DNA of 64,000 nucleotides, from the NCBI GenBank assembly GCA_913057175.1, contig CAJXNP010000015.1, forward strand, positions 124,001 through 188,000. Reading direction: 5' to 3'. Each line of letters opens with the position of its first letter. Position 1 is the stretch's first letter. Positions 17,103 to 27,428 of this stretch are shown here, piece after piece. Origin of the DNA: an uncultured Cytophagales bacterium. Lineage in GTDB: Bacteria > Bacteroidota > Bacteroidia > Cytophagales > Cyclobacteriaceae. The notes beneath the pieces were generated by a model. That model searched no databases. It saw nothing but the letters and a program-made list of their open reading frames with translations, and was not told the DNA's origin. The translations under genes were made by a program, and so were the position numbers.

Positions 17103-18887
17103 TCAAACCGCCCCTTTCTCCTCAGCTATCCATTCATTCACTTCATTTTCCAGGACAGCCAGTGAAACATTTCCGATACTTAAAACGAGATTGTGAAATT
17201 CCTTGATATCAAAATTCTCGCCCAGCTCATTTTCAGCTTTGGCCCTTAATTCCCTGATCTTAAGTTGCCCAACCTTATACGACAATGCCTGACCCGGCCA
17301 CGACATGTACCGCTCTATTTCGGCGATGATATCACTTTCTGTCTTCGCTTCATGATCCAGGGAATACTGGATCGCCTCCTCTCTGGTCCATTTTTTAGCA
17401 TGCATTCCTGCATCCACCACCAATCGGATGGCACGATGCATTTCGGCCATCAGCATCCCCAGGTATTGGTAAGGATCGGTGTACAATCCCAATTCTTTAC
17501 CAAGTGATTCGCTGTAAAGCGCCCATCCTTCTCCAAATGCACTATAATAAAGTATCTTTCGAAAATCAGGTAAGCTGTCATTTTCCTGTTGCAATGCTCC
17601 CTGGTAGTGATGCCCGGGGATAGCTTCGTGAAGAAAAAGGTCTTCATCTGATAGGATGTTATATTCCCTGACATTGGGAATGGGCACATAGAAAATTCCA
17701 GGCCTGCTTCCATCAAGCGATGGAGAACTGTACTCTGCACTGGCAGACTTCTCCCTGAAGGCTTCTGTACGCCGCACTTCAAATTCCGCCTTCGGCACCA
17801 TATCAAAAAGGTTCTCCAATTGTGGCTTCATTTTTTCATGGATTTCATTAAAATGATCGATTACCTGCTGGGGATCGGTGTAGGGAGTAAGCTCCTTTTT
17901 CGTCCTGAGATCTGCAAAAAATGCTTTCATATCCCCTTCAAAACCTAATTCATTTTTGACTTTCTCCATTTCCAACATTAACCGGTCAACTTCACTTTGT
18001 CCAAGTTCAAAAATTTCGTCTGCCGTCATGCTTGTTGTTGTGTAGTACTTGATCCTGTGCTGGTAAAATTCGCCGCCATTGGGAGTATCCCAGATACCTG
18101 ATGTCTCCCGACACGCCGGCAGGTATTCATCCTTGAAAAATGCTGTCAGCTGCTGATATTTTGGAATGATTTCTTCTGATATCAGGGTTGAATATGTATT
18201 TGTGATATTTTCTTTTTCATCATCAGTAAATCCATCAGGAATAAACTTGACCGGACCATAAAACAAATGATCTTCAACAGAACCTTGAGAGAGTCCTTCC
18301 ACCTGTGGAATAACTTTTAATGTCAGCATTTTAGGTAATACGTATCCGGTTGCCATTCCTTTCCTCATATTGGCAATGGCCGTATCACACCAAACCAGGT
18401 ATTCTCCTACCCTGACGATCCAGTTTTCATAATCCTCAACAGTTTTAAAAGGCTGAGAGGACATCCCGGAGGCATATTGGCCAATTGTGTTTTGCATGCT
18501 GTAAAACTGGTTGATAGGTGTGAGATGTGTAGGAAAATCAAGTTCCCGAAGTCGGATATCACATTCCCAGGCCAACACATCATAGCTGGTTTGGTTCATG
18601 TCGTCGAGTTGCGCACGATCAATGCTATCCAATCCGCTGTCGTATTTATTATAGAAATCTCTCAGTTTTTGCCTGTAAGATTCTGATATGTTGATAGGAA
18701 ACTTATCATTATATCCATCTATTCCATTGCTTGTTGCTTCGAGTGGGTAGTGCTCCAGATAATCCAGGTGGTAGTCAGCAAGTAATTGAGCCATGTGAGC
18801 ATTTGCATCTGTTGATTCAGATGATTTGTTCACGTTTTGACAGGAAAGAAGAAATAGAATTGCGCAAAGGATCGTCAGGTATTTCAT
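17103..18887 (-). CDS. DUF885 family lipoprotein, putative zinc peptidase
   Basis: A 594-residue lipoprotein with lipobox LLSC near residue 16. The DUF885 core contains FLHEAIPGHHYQ near residue 440, an HExxPGH gluzincin-like zinc site, and SEGWALYSESLGKELG downstream gives the third ligand glutamate. The family is thought to be carboxypeptidase-like. The start at 18887 (KYLTILCAILFLL) gives a clean lipoprotein signal; the frame stays open another 48 codons without a plausible start. It is last in a minus-strand group of four genes. Confidence 0.82.
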   Translation of the reverse strand: MKYLTILCAILFLLSCQNVNKSSESTDANAHMAQLLADYHLDYLEHYPLEATSNGIDGYNDKFPINISESYRQKLRDFYNKYDSGLDSIDRAQLDDMNQTSYDVLAWECDIRLRELDFPTHLTPINQFYSMQNTIGQYASGMSSQPFKTVEDYENWIVRVGEYLVWCDTAIANMRKGMATGYVLPKMLTLKVIPQVEGLSQGSVEDHLFYGPVKFIPDGFTDDEKENITNTYSTLISEEIIPKYQQLTAFFKDEYLPACRETSGIWDTPNGGEFYQHRIKYYTTTSMTADEIFELGQSEVDRLMLEMEKVKNELGFEGDMKAFFADLRTKKELTPYTDPQQVIDHFNEIHEKMKPQLENLFDMVPKAEFEVRRTEAFREKSASAEYSSPSLDGSRPGIFYVPIPNVREYNILSDEDLFLHEAIPGHHYQGALQQENDSLPDFRKILYYSAFGEGWALYSESLGKELGLYTDPYQYLGMLMAEMHRAIRLVVDAGMHAKKWTREEAIQYSLDHEAKTESDIIAEIERYMSWPGQALSYKVGQLKIRELRAKAENELGENFDIKEFHNLVLSIGNVSLAVLENEVNEWIAEEKGAV

Positions 18888-18960
18888 TTTGATAACATTT
18901 TTATTGATACAATTAACAAAATTGCAGGAATTAAAACAGAATAACTCTGTCTGAAAATTA

Positions 18961-19545
18961 TTATTTGAAAAGAGAAAAGTAGCGAGCAGTCTTTTTTCTG
19001 TATTGCTCGTACTCATCTCCATGAATATCACTTAGATATTTTTCTTCTTCCAGGATCATCAAATGAAATGTCAATACAAGCCAAATATAAAGGATCATTA
19101 AAATCCAGCCTGGAAAAATGAAAATATAGCCAAGGATCAAAAGATCATAAGATAAGAAATAGGGATTTCGGCTGAATTTATAGATACCGTATGTTATCAA
19201 ATCGGTTTTTTGATCGTACTTTATTCCTACTCTCCAGGAATCTTTCATCGCCTGAAGGGCCATCAGACCCAACACAAACCCACTTGTTACCAGGAAGATC
19301 CCGATGACCTGGAAAAGTGGGTTGTTTAATACAACAGATTCTGCGAGTATCCAGAATTGAAACCCTAATATTTTGAGGATGATGATGAGATAAATGATTG
19401 TTGAAAGGGTTATGGAAATGGTGAGCTTAAACGATCTTCCACGAACGGACTTTCCCGTAGCCAGGTAGGTTTTAACATTTTTGATAAAAAACGCCAGAAT
19501 GAAAAATAATAAAACGCATCCCAGGTAAACATTCAAATAGGTCAT
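18961..19545 (-). CDS. ICMT/PEMT-like membrane methyltransferase
   Basis: A 194-residue protein with about five membrane helices. The C-terminal half carries the family signature: GIYKFSRNPYFLSYDLL followed by EEEKYLSDIHGDEYEQYRKKTARY, which binds S-adenosylmethionine in isoprenylcysteine carboxyl methyltransferases and phospholipid methyltransferases. Bacterial members have varied or unknown substrates. It is 25 bases from the upstream HAD gene and probably cotranscribed with it. Confidence 0.8.
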   Translation of the reverse strand: MTYLNVYLGCVLLFFILAFFIKNVKTYLATGKSVRGRSFKLTISITLSTIIYLIIILKILGFQFWILAESVVLNNPLFQVIGIFLVTSGFVLGLMALQAMKDSWRVGIKYDQKTDLITYGIYKFSRNPYFLSYDLLILGYIFIFPGWILMILYIWLVLTFHLMILEEEKYLSDIHGDEYEQYRKKTARYFSLFK

Positions 19546-19570
19546 GCAATCAATTCTTAATGGTTAAAGC

Positions 19571-20200
19571 TCATAATTCCAGAAAAAATTCTGAAAGGTG
19601 ATTAAATGATTCAAACCTGAGCTGGTATTTTTTTGTTGTCCCAAAACCATAATCAGCGAACATAAAAGGTACTTCAGCTTTTATTGCCTGCTGACTATCT
19701 GAATCCGTATCGCCCACATAAACCGGAGAGCTCAGATTGTTTTTCCTGGTCAGAATTTTTAAATTCTCTGCTTTTGAAACCGGACTTAAACCATAACTCA
19801 AATGATCGGTAAAACATTCCTCCAAGCCTGACCACTCCAGGAAGTGGTGGATAGTATAGGCAGGGCAATTACTCAGGATCATCAATTGATATTTCAAACA
19901 AAGTTTTCGCAAACCTTCTTCCACACCATCGTACAGCTTCCCTCCTTCTTTCAGTATCAATTCATCCTGCAATTCCACAATCTCGTTGTACATTGTTAAC
20001 CGTTCGCTGTCTGTTTGTTCGGTAAGGATTCTGTCAAGAAATATCTCCGCTTGCAGTCCCATCAGTGGATGCAACTGATTCGGATGAAGATATTTATCGA
20101 TCTTGTGATTTTGAAGGACAATGTTCCATGCTTTTGCATAAGTTGGAACGGCATCCCAAAGCGTGCCATCCAGATCAAAAATGATTGCATCGGGTTTCAT
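19571..20200 (-). CDS. HAD superfamily phosphatase
   Basis: A 209-residue HAD hydrolase. Motif I is FDLDGTLWD at residues 8-16 with the nucleophilic Asp, motif II is LSNCP near 113, the conserved Lys lies in SPVSKAEN near 146, and motif IV is GDTDSDSQQA near 165. The cap sits between motifs I and II (subfamily I), similar to phosphoglycolate phosphatases. The substrate cannot be read from sequence. It lies 14 bases after the SDR gene. Confidence 0.85.
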   Translation of the reverse strand: MKPDAIIFDLDGTLWDAVPTYAKAWNIVLQNHKIDKYLHPNQLHPLMGLQAEIFLDRILTEQTDSERLTMYNEIVELQDELILKEGGKLYDGVEEGLRKLCLKYQLMILSNCPAYTIHHFLEWSGLEECFTDHLSYGLSPVSKAENLKILTRKNNLSSPVYVGDTDSDSQQAIKAEVPFMFADYGFGTTKKYQLRFESFNHLSEFFLEL

Positions 20201-20214
20201 CTGCTATGCATTGA

Positions 20215-20952
20215 CTAATTTTCTCTTACACTGACAATTTCCCCGCTATGTATTGTCTGATCCTGGTCAGCTGCAAATATTTTTACTGCAACTGTTGCCG
20301 GATCGCTTAACAAATTATTTTCTTTCAAATCCATAAACCTTTGGTGCGAAGTAAAATCTTCCGGACTGGATTGCCTTACTTCTGTTTGCATGGCCGTATC
20401 GACTACTCCGGGAATGATGGCTATACATTTCACACCATTCGTCTTTTCATTCTGCTCTTTCGCAATGCATTGGGTAAGCATCTCTATTGCTGCTTTCGTA
20501 GAGCAATAAAGCGACCAACCGAAGTAAGCCCTGGTTGCAGCTCCGGATGAAATGTTGACGATGCTTTTTTCGGCATTTAGCTTCTGTGCTTTTTCAATAA
20601 ATTTTGCACATAGGATTGCTGCCGCTGTGAAGTTAACATTGATGACAGATTGAATTTGGGATAGGTTACTTTTTTCCAATGGGCCAATATTCCCCAGTGT
20701 TCCTGCATTATTGATCAGGACAATTTTTCCGATATCGATATCCCCAATATCCTTAAAAATGAAGTCCAATGTACCAGAGGTTGCATTGGCATCATTCAGG
20801 TCTACCCTTACTTCATAGATATTCGTTTCAGCATTTCCACGGTCCAAAGTTCTGGACAAAGAATAAACCTTATACCCATTTTTTCCATACACATTTACCA
20901 GCGCTTCGCCTATTCCTTTGCTGCCACCAGTTATGATCGCTATCTTATTCAT
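20215..20952 (-). CDS. SDR oxidoreductase, benzil/sepiapterin reductase-like
   Basis: A 245-residue short-chain dehydrogenase. It has TGGSKGIGEAL near residue 8, an arginine in SLSRT at the end of beta-strand 2 that suggests NADPH, INNAG near residue 80 and the catalytic parts NISSGAA and YCSTKAA. The C-terminal region resembles the YueD/sepiapterin reductase branch. It is the first gene of the minus-strand group SDR, HAD, ICMT-like and DUF885. No pathway link is evident. Confidence 0.78.
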   Translation of the reverse strand: MNKIAIITGGSKGIGEALVNVYGKNGYKVYSLSRTLDRGNAETNIYEVRVDLNDANATSGTLDFIFKDIGDIDIGKIVLINNAGTLGNIGPLEKSNLSQIQSVINVNFTAAAILCAKFIEKAQKLNAEKSIVNISSGAATRAYFGWSLYCSTKAAIEMLTQCIAKEQNEKTNGVKCIAIIPGVVDTAMQTEVRQSSPEDFTSHQRFMDLKENNLLSDPATVAVKIFAADQDQTIHSGEIVSVREN

Positions 20953-21237
20953 TCAGGTTGACCTTAAGTTGTTTTCAAAGCTAACGAATATACCTTCCAG
21001 TTTCAAAAAGCTTCACACAGATATCTTTAAACTTTTACTTTATTATTTCAATATTATTTTCTGAATATCAGATATATAAATTATATACATAAAGTAAAAA
21101 TTTAAGGATTCTATTATTCAGTTAATTAATCATGTCAGGAATTCATTGGATAGAATTTATGTAAACAATAAATTCTTTTTACTTTTATTCTGATTTTTTG
21201 CTTGCCAAGCATTTCACTTTTTAACTACCAAACTATT

Positions 21238-23367
21238 ATGCAACCGGACATTTACAACCTGCTCAAAACTCATTTTGGTTACGATTCGTTTCGCGATCAA
21301 CAGGCAGAGATCATTCAAAATACTTTACAGAAAAATGACAGCCTGATCATCATGCCTACCGGCGGAGGCAAATCCATTTGCTATCAGCTACCGGCATTTG
21401 CGATGGAAGGAATGGCGCTGGTCATCTCTCCGCTTATCGCCCTGATGAAAGACCAGGTGGAAGCCCTCAGGGCAAACGGACTGGAGGCCGCCTCACTCAA
21501 TAGCACAACGGAAGGAAGTGAATCAAGAGAGATCGCACAAAAAATTAAATCAGGAAAATTGAAGCTTCTTTACGTATCGCCGGAAAGAGCTGTTACTCCT
21601 GCTTTCATTGATTTCATTAAAAGCAAAAATATCAACCTGATCGCCATCGACGAAGCGCATTGTGTGTCGATGTGGGGAAATGATTTCCGACCCGTTTACA
21701 CACAACTCCCTACCCTGCTCAATGAAAAATCGGATGTCCCGTTTCTTGCATTGACAGCTACGGCGGACAAAGCCACGCAGCAGGATATTGCTCAAAAACT
21801 TGAACTGAGAAATCCTAAAAAATACCTTTCCTCCTTTGAGCGAAAAAACCTACAGCTCAAAGTCCTTCCTGCCTTTAACCGGCTAAATCATATCATCAAA
21901 TACCTGGAAGAAAACAAGGACGCCAGTGGCATCGTTTACTGCCTGAGCAGAAAGTCAACGGAAGAATTGGCTACAAAATTAAATCAGCGAGGCTTTAAAG
22001 CCGCTCATTATCATGCCACAGTTGACGGACAAAAAAGACACCGGGTCCAGGAAGCATTCCAAAAAGACGAGATCAGGATTATCTGTGCAACGATTGCCTT
22101 TGGAATGGGAATCGATAATTCCAATATCCGCTTTGTCTTTCACTATAATTTGCCCAAAAACATTGAAAGCTATTACCAGGAGATGGGCCGTGCCGGAAGA
22201 GATGGGTTGAATGCAAACACAACCCTGTTCTTCAACTACAGCGATGTACATATTTTGAAAAGATTCATCGATGAGAGCGAGGGTGATGACACCTATAAAA
22301 AAGTGCAGACTTCCAAGCTGTTTCGGATGGTAGATTTCTGTCAGGCGACCAGTTGTCGTACCAATATGATCCTGAGCTATTTCGGAGAGCACCGGTCACA
22401 GCCTTGCGGTCATTGTGATAACTGCCAAAATCCTCCTCAGAAATTTGATGGGACCCGTTTAGCTCAAATGGCCATGTCGGCTTCCAAAAGGCTGAATGAA
22501 CGGGTAGCCATTAACATGCTGACCGACATCCTACGTGGGGCCAACAGGCATGAGATATCTCAGCTGGGATTTGATCGAATCAAAACCTATGGTGCGGGAA
22601 AAGATTACAGTCGGGAGCAGTGGCTGGACTACATTTCGCAGATGATCAACCTTGGGCTTTACGAGGTTGATTATACGGACTATAACAAATTGAAAGTGAC
22701 TCCGGTCGGGGGAAAGGTGCTGTTTGAAAATGAAAAGGTAGAGCTATCCAAACCCCGGGAATTTGAAAAGGCGCTGTATGAAAAGCCCAAGTCCAAAACG
22801 CAGGTTTTTGAAGAAGAATTGATGGGGATTCTTAAAAGTACACGTCAGAAGATTGCTTCATCAGAAGGTGTTCCAACTTATGTGATTTTCAATGATGCTA
22901 CACTTGAAGAAATGGTAGAGGAAAAACCTCTTTACAAAAATGACCTCCTCAGAATAAATGGAGTGGGTGACTACAAGCTGGAAAAATACGGGGATCAATT
23001 CATTGAAGCTATCCAATCGTATGTGAATAAAGGTTCTCAGCTGAAATCGTTGAAAGGCAAAACTTACCTGGAAACTCGATCGATGCTGAAAGAAGGTCTG
23101 AGTCCGGAAGAAATCGCCAAAAGAAGAAACATGAATCTCATCACTATCTACTCACATGTCGCCTACCTTTACGAAAAGGATGAGGACATACGTTTGGAGG
23201 ATTATATAACTGCCGACGAACTGGATCTGATTGAAAAAGAGTGGTTGAAATTAAATCAACCCGATGAACTGAAGCCTCTTTATGAAAAACTGGAAGAGAA
23301 GGTAGACTATTACAAATTACGTCTGACCATCGCCCACTACAAAAAGAAAAAGGCTACTTTTCAGTAA
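21238..23367 (+). CDS. recQ: ATP-dependent DNA helicase RecQ
   Basis: A 709-residue 3'-5' DNA helicase used in recombination and fork repair. Walker A is TGGGKSICYQLP near residue 40, the DEAH box is IDEAHCVSMWG near 140, and motif VI is QEMGRAGRDG near 320. The zinc-binding RQC module has Cys residues near 375-395 (CGHCDNC). An HRDC domain (LRINGVGDYKLEKYG) lies near 575, and a C-terminal helix-turn-helix (GLSPEEIAKRRNMNLITIYSH) ends the protein. All domains are present. ATG at 21238 matches family starts better than the earlier ATG at 21202. Confidence 0.95.
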   Translation: MQPDIYNLLKTHFGYDSFRDQQAEIIQNTLQKNDSLIIMPTGGGKSICYQLPAFAMEGMALVISPLIALMKDQVEALRANGLEAASLNSTTEGSESREIAQKIKSGKLKLLYVSPERAVTPAFIDFIKSKNINLIAIDEAHCVSMWGNDFRPVYTQLPTLLNEKSDVPFLALTATADKATQQDIAQKLELRNPKKYLSSFERKNLQLKVLPAFNRLNHIIKYLEENKDASGIVYCLSRKSTEELATKLNQRGFKAAHYHATVDGQKRHRVQEAFQKDEIRIICATIAFGMGIDNSNIRFVFHYNLPKNIESYYQEMGRAGRDGLNANTTLFFNYSDVHILKRFIDESEGDDTYKKVQTSKLFRMVDFCQATSCRTNMILSYFGEHRSQPCGHCDNCQNPPQKFDGTRLAQMAMSASKRLNERVAINMLTDILRGANRHEISQLGFDRIKTYGAGKDYSREQWLDYISQMINLGLYEVDYTDYNKLKVTPVGGKVLFENEKVELSKPREFEKALYEKPKSKTQVFEEELMGILKSTRQKIASSEGVPTYVIFNDATLEEMVEEKPLYKNDLLRINGVGDYKLEKYGDQFIEAIQSYVNKGSQLKSLKGKTYLETRSMLKEGLSPEEIAKRRNMNLITIYSHVAYLYEKDEDIRLEDYITADELDLIEKEWLKLNQPDELKPLYEKLEEKVDYYKLRLTIAHYKKKKATFQ

Positions 23368-23622
23368 CCCTTTCCATTCTGCATTAATTGATTTTTTCAC
23401 ATTTCAATCAATTTGAACTCTATAATTCAAATGGAAGTCGTAAAGTGTTGAAAGCTAAACTTCCATCGCGGAGGCTATATTCGGTAAATCTATTACGATT
23501 AGTTTTCATTAATTGTCAAAAATGTACAATTCTTCACGAAAAAGTATAGCTGCAAGTACAGGAAAGTGACGGACTTTTTAATATTTATATTGTCGTTGAA
23601 ATAATTTAAAAAGAAAAAGCCC

Positions 23623-25797
23623 TTGAACTTCTTGAAAAATCACCATTCCCGACTAATTCATTCCTTTTTGCTCATTTCCCTGAACACCGTTTTGTGGAGT
23701 TGTACTTCGCAAAAGGAACCGGAAACAATCGAAAAAATCAATCGGTTTGCAGTAGTCTCCAGGCATAACGTCCATCTCGACCAGTCTGACACTCTTGGAT
23801 CTTTAAGTGTAGGAAATGGCAATTTCGCCTACACAGTCGACATAACAGGCATGCAAACTTTTCCGATAGAATACGAAAATGGCATTCCTCTCGGCACTAT
23901 GTCCAATTGGGGCTGGCACACCATTCCTTCCGACAGCAACTACACCCGGGAAGACGTTGGCGAATATTTTGAAACCTGCAAGGAAGAACCTGTGCCTTAC
24001 ATGACACAGCACCGCGGTGGAAGAGCAGGCAGGGCCACCCAGTGGCTACGTGCCAATCCTCACCGTCTACACCTTGGGATTGTTGGTTTGGTTTTGCTTG
24101 ATTCTACTGGCAATGAAATCGCATTGGAAGAAATCCAAAATCCGAATCAAACCCTGGATCTTTGGAAAGGAGTAATTGAAAGTACGTTCAATATTGAAGG
24201 AATTCCGGTTACAGTAAAGACGGTTGGACACCAAAATGAGGACCAGGTTTCTTTTCAAATTGAGTCTCCCCTGTTAAAGGAAGACCGCTTAAAAATTAAG
24301 TTTCGTTTTCCTTACGGAATGGAATGCCACACATGTCCGGGATATGATTGGGGTCGACCTGAAGCACACACATCACAGCTAACTCATTCCGAAAACAATT
24401 CAGCAGAAATTCAGCGAAACGTTGATGCCACGCAGTACACCGTTTCGGTCAATTGGAATAACTCCGGCAAATTATCACCGGTAGGTGATCATCATTTCGA
24501 ACTGGCAACAACAGATGATTCGGAAACCCTTCAGTGCAATGTGTTGTTTTCTCATCCGGATAAAAATGCTAGTGTTGCAGATTTCGAAACTACACTTGGC
24601 ACCAGTGAGCAGGAATGGTCAAGGTTCTGGAGCTCAGGTGGAGCCATAGATATGACGGGTAGTACTGACCCAAGGGCAAATGAGCTGGAGAGAAGGATTA
24701 TCCTTTCCCAATACCTCACAAAGATCCAGTGTTCAGGCAATTTACCGCCCGCAGAAACAGGACTGACATTTAACAGTTGGTACGGAAAATTCCACATGGA
24801 AATGCACTGGTGGCACGCCGTTCATTTTGCATTGTGGGGAAGGCCGGAACTATTGGAAAATACGATGGCCTGGTATTTTGATCATCAGGACTATGCTAGG
24901 GAAACCGCAGAGTGGCAGGGGTATGAGGGAGTTCGCTGGCAGAAAATGACAGGTCCTGATGGGAAGAGCAGTCCCTCGAGTGTTGGTGAATTCCTCGTCT
25001 GGCAGCAACCGCACTTTATCTATTTATCGGAATTACTTTATAGAAATGACCCATCCGATGAAACACTGGACAAATACAAAGACCTGGTATTTGAAACGGC
25101 CAAATTCATGGCTTCTTTTGCCAAAAAGAAAGATGACGGATATTATCATCTTTGCCCCCCTTTAATCCCTGCCCAGGAACATTTTCGGGCTACCGAGACA
25201 AGTGATCCTGCTTTTGAATTGGCTTATTGGCACTGGGGACTTCAAATCGCCCAAAAGTGGAGAGAGCGACTGGGTATGGAAACTGATGAAAACTGGCAAC
25301 AGGTTATAGACAATCTTGCGCCCATCCCTGAAGCAAAAGAATACTATTTGCCCACAGCTGAAGCAACAGATGCCTTTACCAATTTCGAGAAAAGAAGGGA
25401 CCACCCGATCGTGATCGGCGCTTATGGCATGCTGCCCAATACCAGGATCGACACCTCAAAAATGGCGGCTACCTATGAAAATGTGATGGGAGAATGGAAC
25501 TGGGAAACTACCTGGGGCTGGGACTACCCGATGCTGGCGATGACTGCCACGAGGCTGAACAAACCTGAGCAGGCCATCAACTCTTTGTTTACCGATGCTC
25601 AAAAAAACACTTACCTAGTCAACGGACACAATTATCAGGATGGAAGATTGCGACTCTATTTGCCGGGAAATGGAGGACTATTAACAGCTGTAGCCATGAT
25701 GGCGGCAGGTTATGGTGGTTCAGAGGTCGAGAATCCGGGATTTCCGAAAAATGGAGAATGGACAGTGAAATGGGAAGGGTTGGAACCGATATTTTAA
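23623..25797 (+). CDS. Six-hairpin glycosidase lipoprotein (GH65/GH95-like)
   Basis: A 724-residue exported protein, probably lipidated at the Cys of LWSC. The N-terminal half is a beta-sandwich domain (LGSLSVGNGNFAYTVDITGMQ). From about residue 350 an (alpha/alpha)6 barrel follows, with TGLTFNSWYGKFHMEMHWWH, SSPSSVGEFLVWQQPHFIYL and WGWDYPMLAMTATRL. This pattern fits clan GH-L relatives such as GH65 and GH95, but I cannot fix family or substrate. GH95 enzymes include alpha-L-fucosidases, which would suit the fucose-type operon at 11-13.5 kb; that link is only a suggestion. The start appears to be TTG. Confidence 0.75.
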   Translation: MNFLKNHHSRLIHSFLLISLNTVLWSCTSQKEPETIEKINRFAVVSRHNVHLDQSDTLGSLSVGNGNFAYTVDITGMQTFPIEYENGIPLGTMSNWGWHTIPSDSNYTREDVGEYFETCKEEPVPYMTQHRGGRAGRATQWLRANPHRLHLGIVGLVLLDSTGNEIALEEIQNPNQTLDLWKGVIESTFNIEGIPVTVKTVGHQNEDQVSFQIESPLLKEDRLKIKFRFPYGMECHTCPGYDWGRPEAHTSQLTHSENNSAEIQRNVDATQYTVSVNWNNSGKLSPVGDHHFELATTDDSETLQCNVLFSHPDKNASVADFETTLGTSEQEWSRFWSSGGAIDMTGSTDPRANELERRIILSQYLTKIQCSGNLPPAETGLTFNSWYGKFHMEMHWWHAVHFALWGRPELLENTMAWYFDHQDYARETAEWQGYEGVRWQKMTGPDGKSSPSSVGEFLVWQQPHFIYLSELLYRNDPSDETLDKYKDLVFETAKFMASFAKKKDDGYYHLCPPLIPAQEHFRATETSDPAFELAYWHWGLQIAQKWRERLGMETDENWQQVIDNLAPIPEAKEYYLPTAEATDAFTNFEKRRDHPIVIGAYGMLPNTRIDTSKMAATYENVMGEWNWETTWGWDYPMLAMTATRLNKPEQAINSLFTDAQKNTYLVNGHNYQDGRLRLYLPGNGGLLTAVAMMAAGYGGSEVENPGFPKNGEWTVKWEGLEPIF

Positions 25798-26430
25798 GTA
25801 TACTTTGTTAGATTGCTGAATTATTTATTCAAGGGTAAAATGACAAATAGCAAAGGTCAAAAAACAAATAAATTTCAATTATCAAAAATCAATTTTCAAG
25901 GCCCAAAAAAACTAAGAACTTTTTCATTGTGCGCATTTGTCTCAAGAGGATGCCTTTGGCAGAATACGTGCAGATTTATTTCGGCATTTAAAATACCTTT
26001 CATCTAAATCTGCAGGGTAAATGGTTCGCCTTACAAAATCACACCAGATTGAGTCTGCATACGAGAGGAATAATTCCCGCACTTGTTGCGGGATCTCCTG
26101 AAAGCTAAAGAGAACAATTAAAAGTCAGTGGATTAAAAGGAATTGATCCTTTAAGCTACTTGGTGAGCTACTTCCGACAGATCCCGCAACAAAGTGCGGG
26201 AATTTCTTCTCTTGTCTAGTCTTCTATTTGCAATAATTTTTCCCATGAGATGTCTTTGAACAAAATTCGAAGTTATTTATTACACCATTTTTAACGTCTC
26301 TCCAGACAATCTTTCGTTTGTGTAAGTTTCAAACATTACTTTTTGTTTTAAAGCTGAAAATCGTTCGTAATTTTGTTGAAAAAATAATAGTCTGATTTTT
26401 ATTTTATCGCCAGGAGACTGGGAAACATCA
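25798..26430. other. Gene-free gap with dispersed repeats
   Basis: The first part (about 25840-25910) is AT-rich dispersed text related to that at 8041-8104 and 27975-28040. The middle (26072-26204) holds one copy of a ~132 bp hairpin-ended element, listed separately. I see no gene; a 64-residue frame at 25813 is low-complexity and overlaps the repeat. Confidence 0.5.
26072..26204 (+). repeat. Copy 1 of a ~132 bp hairpin-ended element
   Basis: AATTCCCGCACTTGTTGCGG at the left end and its near-perfect reverse complement at the right end (26179-26204, one extra base) flank a core of about 85 bases. Each end can also fold on itself (CCCGCA...TGCGGG). The core contains ATTAAAAGTCAG and CTACTTGG, which recur in copy 2 at 51127-51258 on the other strand. 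MITE-like, or a structured RNA. Confidence 0.65.
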
Positions 26431-27009
26431 ATGAAAAAATATTTTTTTATTCTACTTTTCATCTTCCAATGCTATTTCGATATATCTGCACAATCCATTG
26501 ATCTTATTTTTCAGGTAGATGGCAAAGATGAGTATGTATACGATTTTTTTGACTGGAGGGAAATCGACTACGAAATGAAAATAGGTGTTGGATATCGGTT
26601 TCCGCTGAATGAAAAGCTGAGTACGAGGATCAGTTACATTTATAGTTTTGGTGAGATTTATCCGAATGTTATTGCTGTAGGATTTGGGCCTGCCAATAAT
26701 AAAAAAACATACCATAATATTAGCGCTGACTGGATATTTACTCCTTTTGATTTAAAGTTTTCTCCATACTTATTTGCTGGAACGTATCTGGTGCCAGGTT
26801 ACCCCTACGAATTGGAGACTTATGAAAAAGAAACCACAACCGCTTTTAATTACAACTTAGGGATGGGTATTAATTTTCAGTTGAAAGAGCGGTTCGATTT
26901 CAAAGCTCAGTATGCTTTTGGACAGATCCTATCCTTTAGTGATTTCATGTCGTCTTACGAAGATCAAAGCATTTTTGGAGTAAGCGTAGGTTATCGGCTA
27001 AAAAATTGA
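26431..27009 (+). CDS. Outer-membrane beta-barrel protein, unknown function
   Basis: A 192-residue protein with a signal peptide ending in ISAQ. Alternating hydrophobic strands such as MKIGVGYRFPLNEKLSTRISYIYSF, FSPYLFAGTYLV and FGVSVGYRLKN, and aromatic residues near the strand ends, point to an 8-strand outer-membrane barrel. No enzymatic motif is visible. It is not in an obvious operon; the next two genes are on the opposite strand. Confidence 0.65.
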   Translation: MKKYFFILLFIFQCYFDISAQSIDLIFQVDGKDEYVYDFFDWREIDYEMKIGVGYRFPLNEKLSTRISYIYSFGEIYPNVIAVGFGPANNKKTYHNISADWIFTPFDLKFSPYLFAGTYLVPGYPYELETYEKETTTAFNYNLGMGINFQLKERFDFKAQYAFGQILSFSDFMSSYEDQSIFGVSVGYRLKN

Positions 27010-27027
27010 GCGACTAAAAATCTCACA

Positions 27028-27417
27028 TTATTCAATAGGATGGACGGCGGATGGAATGACAAATCCTGTTGTAAACCAGTCGCCATCCTTTCCAAAGTCA
27101 TAATAACATGCGATTTCTGCGAGTAAACTATCTGGAGTATATCCTATCAAATATACTTGATGATTTGCTGGAAAAGACTTCACAGGAAAATTGAACGTTG
27201 CTTTCTTCCCTGATAGTAGCTTATTATAAAAATTTAGGTATTCCTCCTTATAGTTCAAATTGTCAATAAATAAAACTGGATCCGTTACTCCACGATAATT
27301 TACATTCACATACACTTCTGGTTTTGAGTGAATATCCTTATGATACCAATCATTATAAAAATACACTCCCACTATGAATGAAGCTAGAATAAAAAATGTA
27401 ATTAAGCCGATTTTCAT
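27028..27417 (-). CDS. Membrane-anchored hypothetical protein
   Basis: A 129-residue protein. An N-terminal helix (IGLITFFILASFIVGVYFY) is followed by a soluble periplasmic region with no known motif. It is 11 bases downstream of the TonB-like gene and transcribed the same way, so the two are probably coupled. Function unknown. Confidence 0.6.
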   Translation of the reverse strand: MKIGLITFFILASFIVGVYFYNDWYHKDIHSKPEVYVNVNYRGVTDPVLFIDNLNYKEEYLNFYNKLLSGKKATFNFPVKSFPANHQVYLIGYTPDSLLAEIACYYDFGKDGDWFTTGFVIPSAVHPIE

Positions 27418-27428
27418 CCTTTGAACTT

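Noticed and set aside
26072-26204. CRISPR-like repeat array
   Set aside because: Only one inverted pair per copy and no regularly spaced direct repeats or cas genes.
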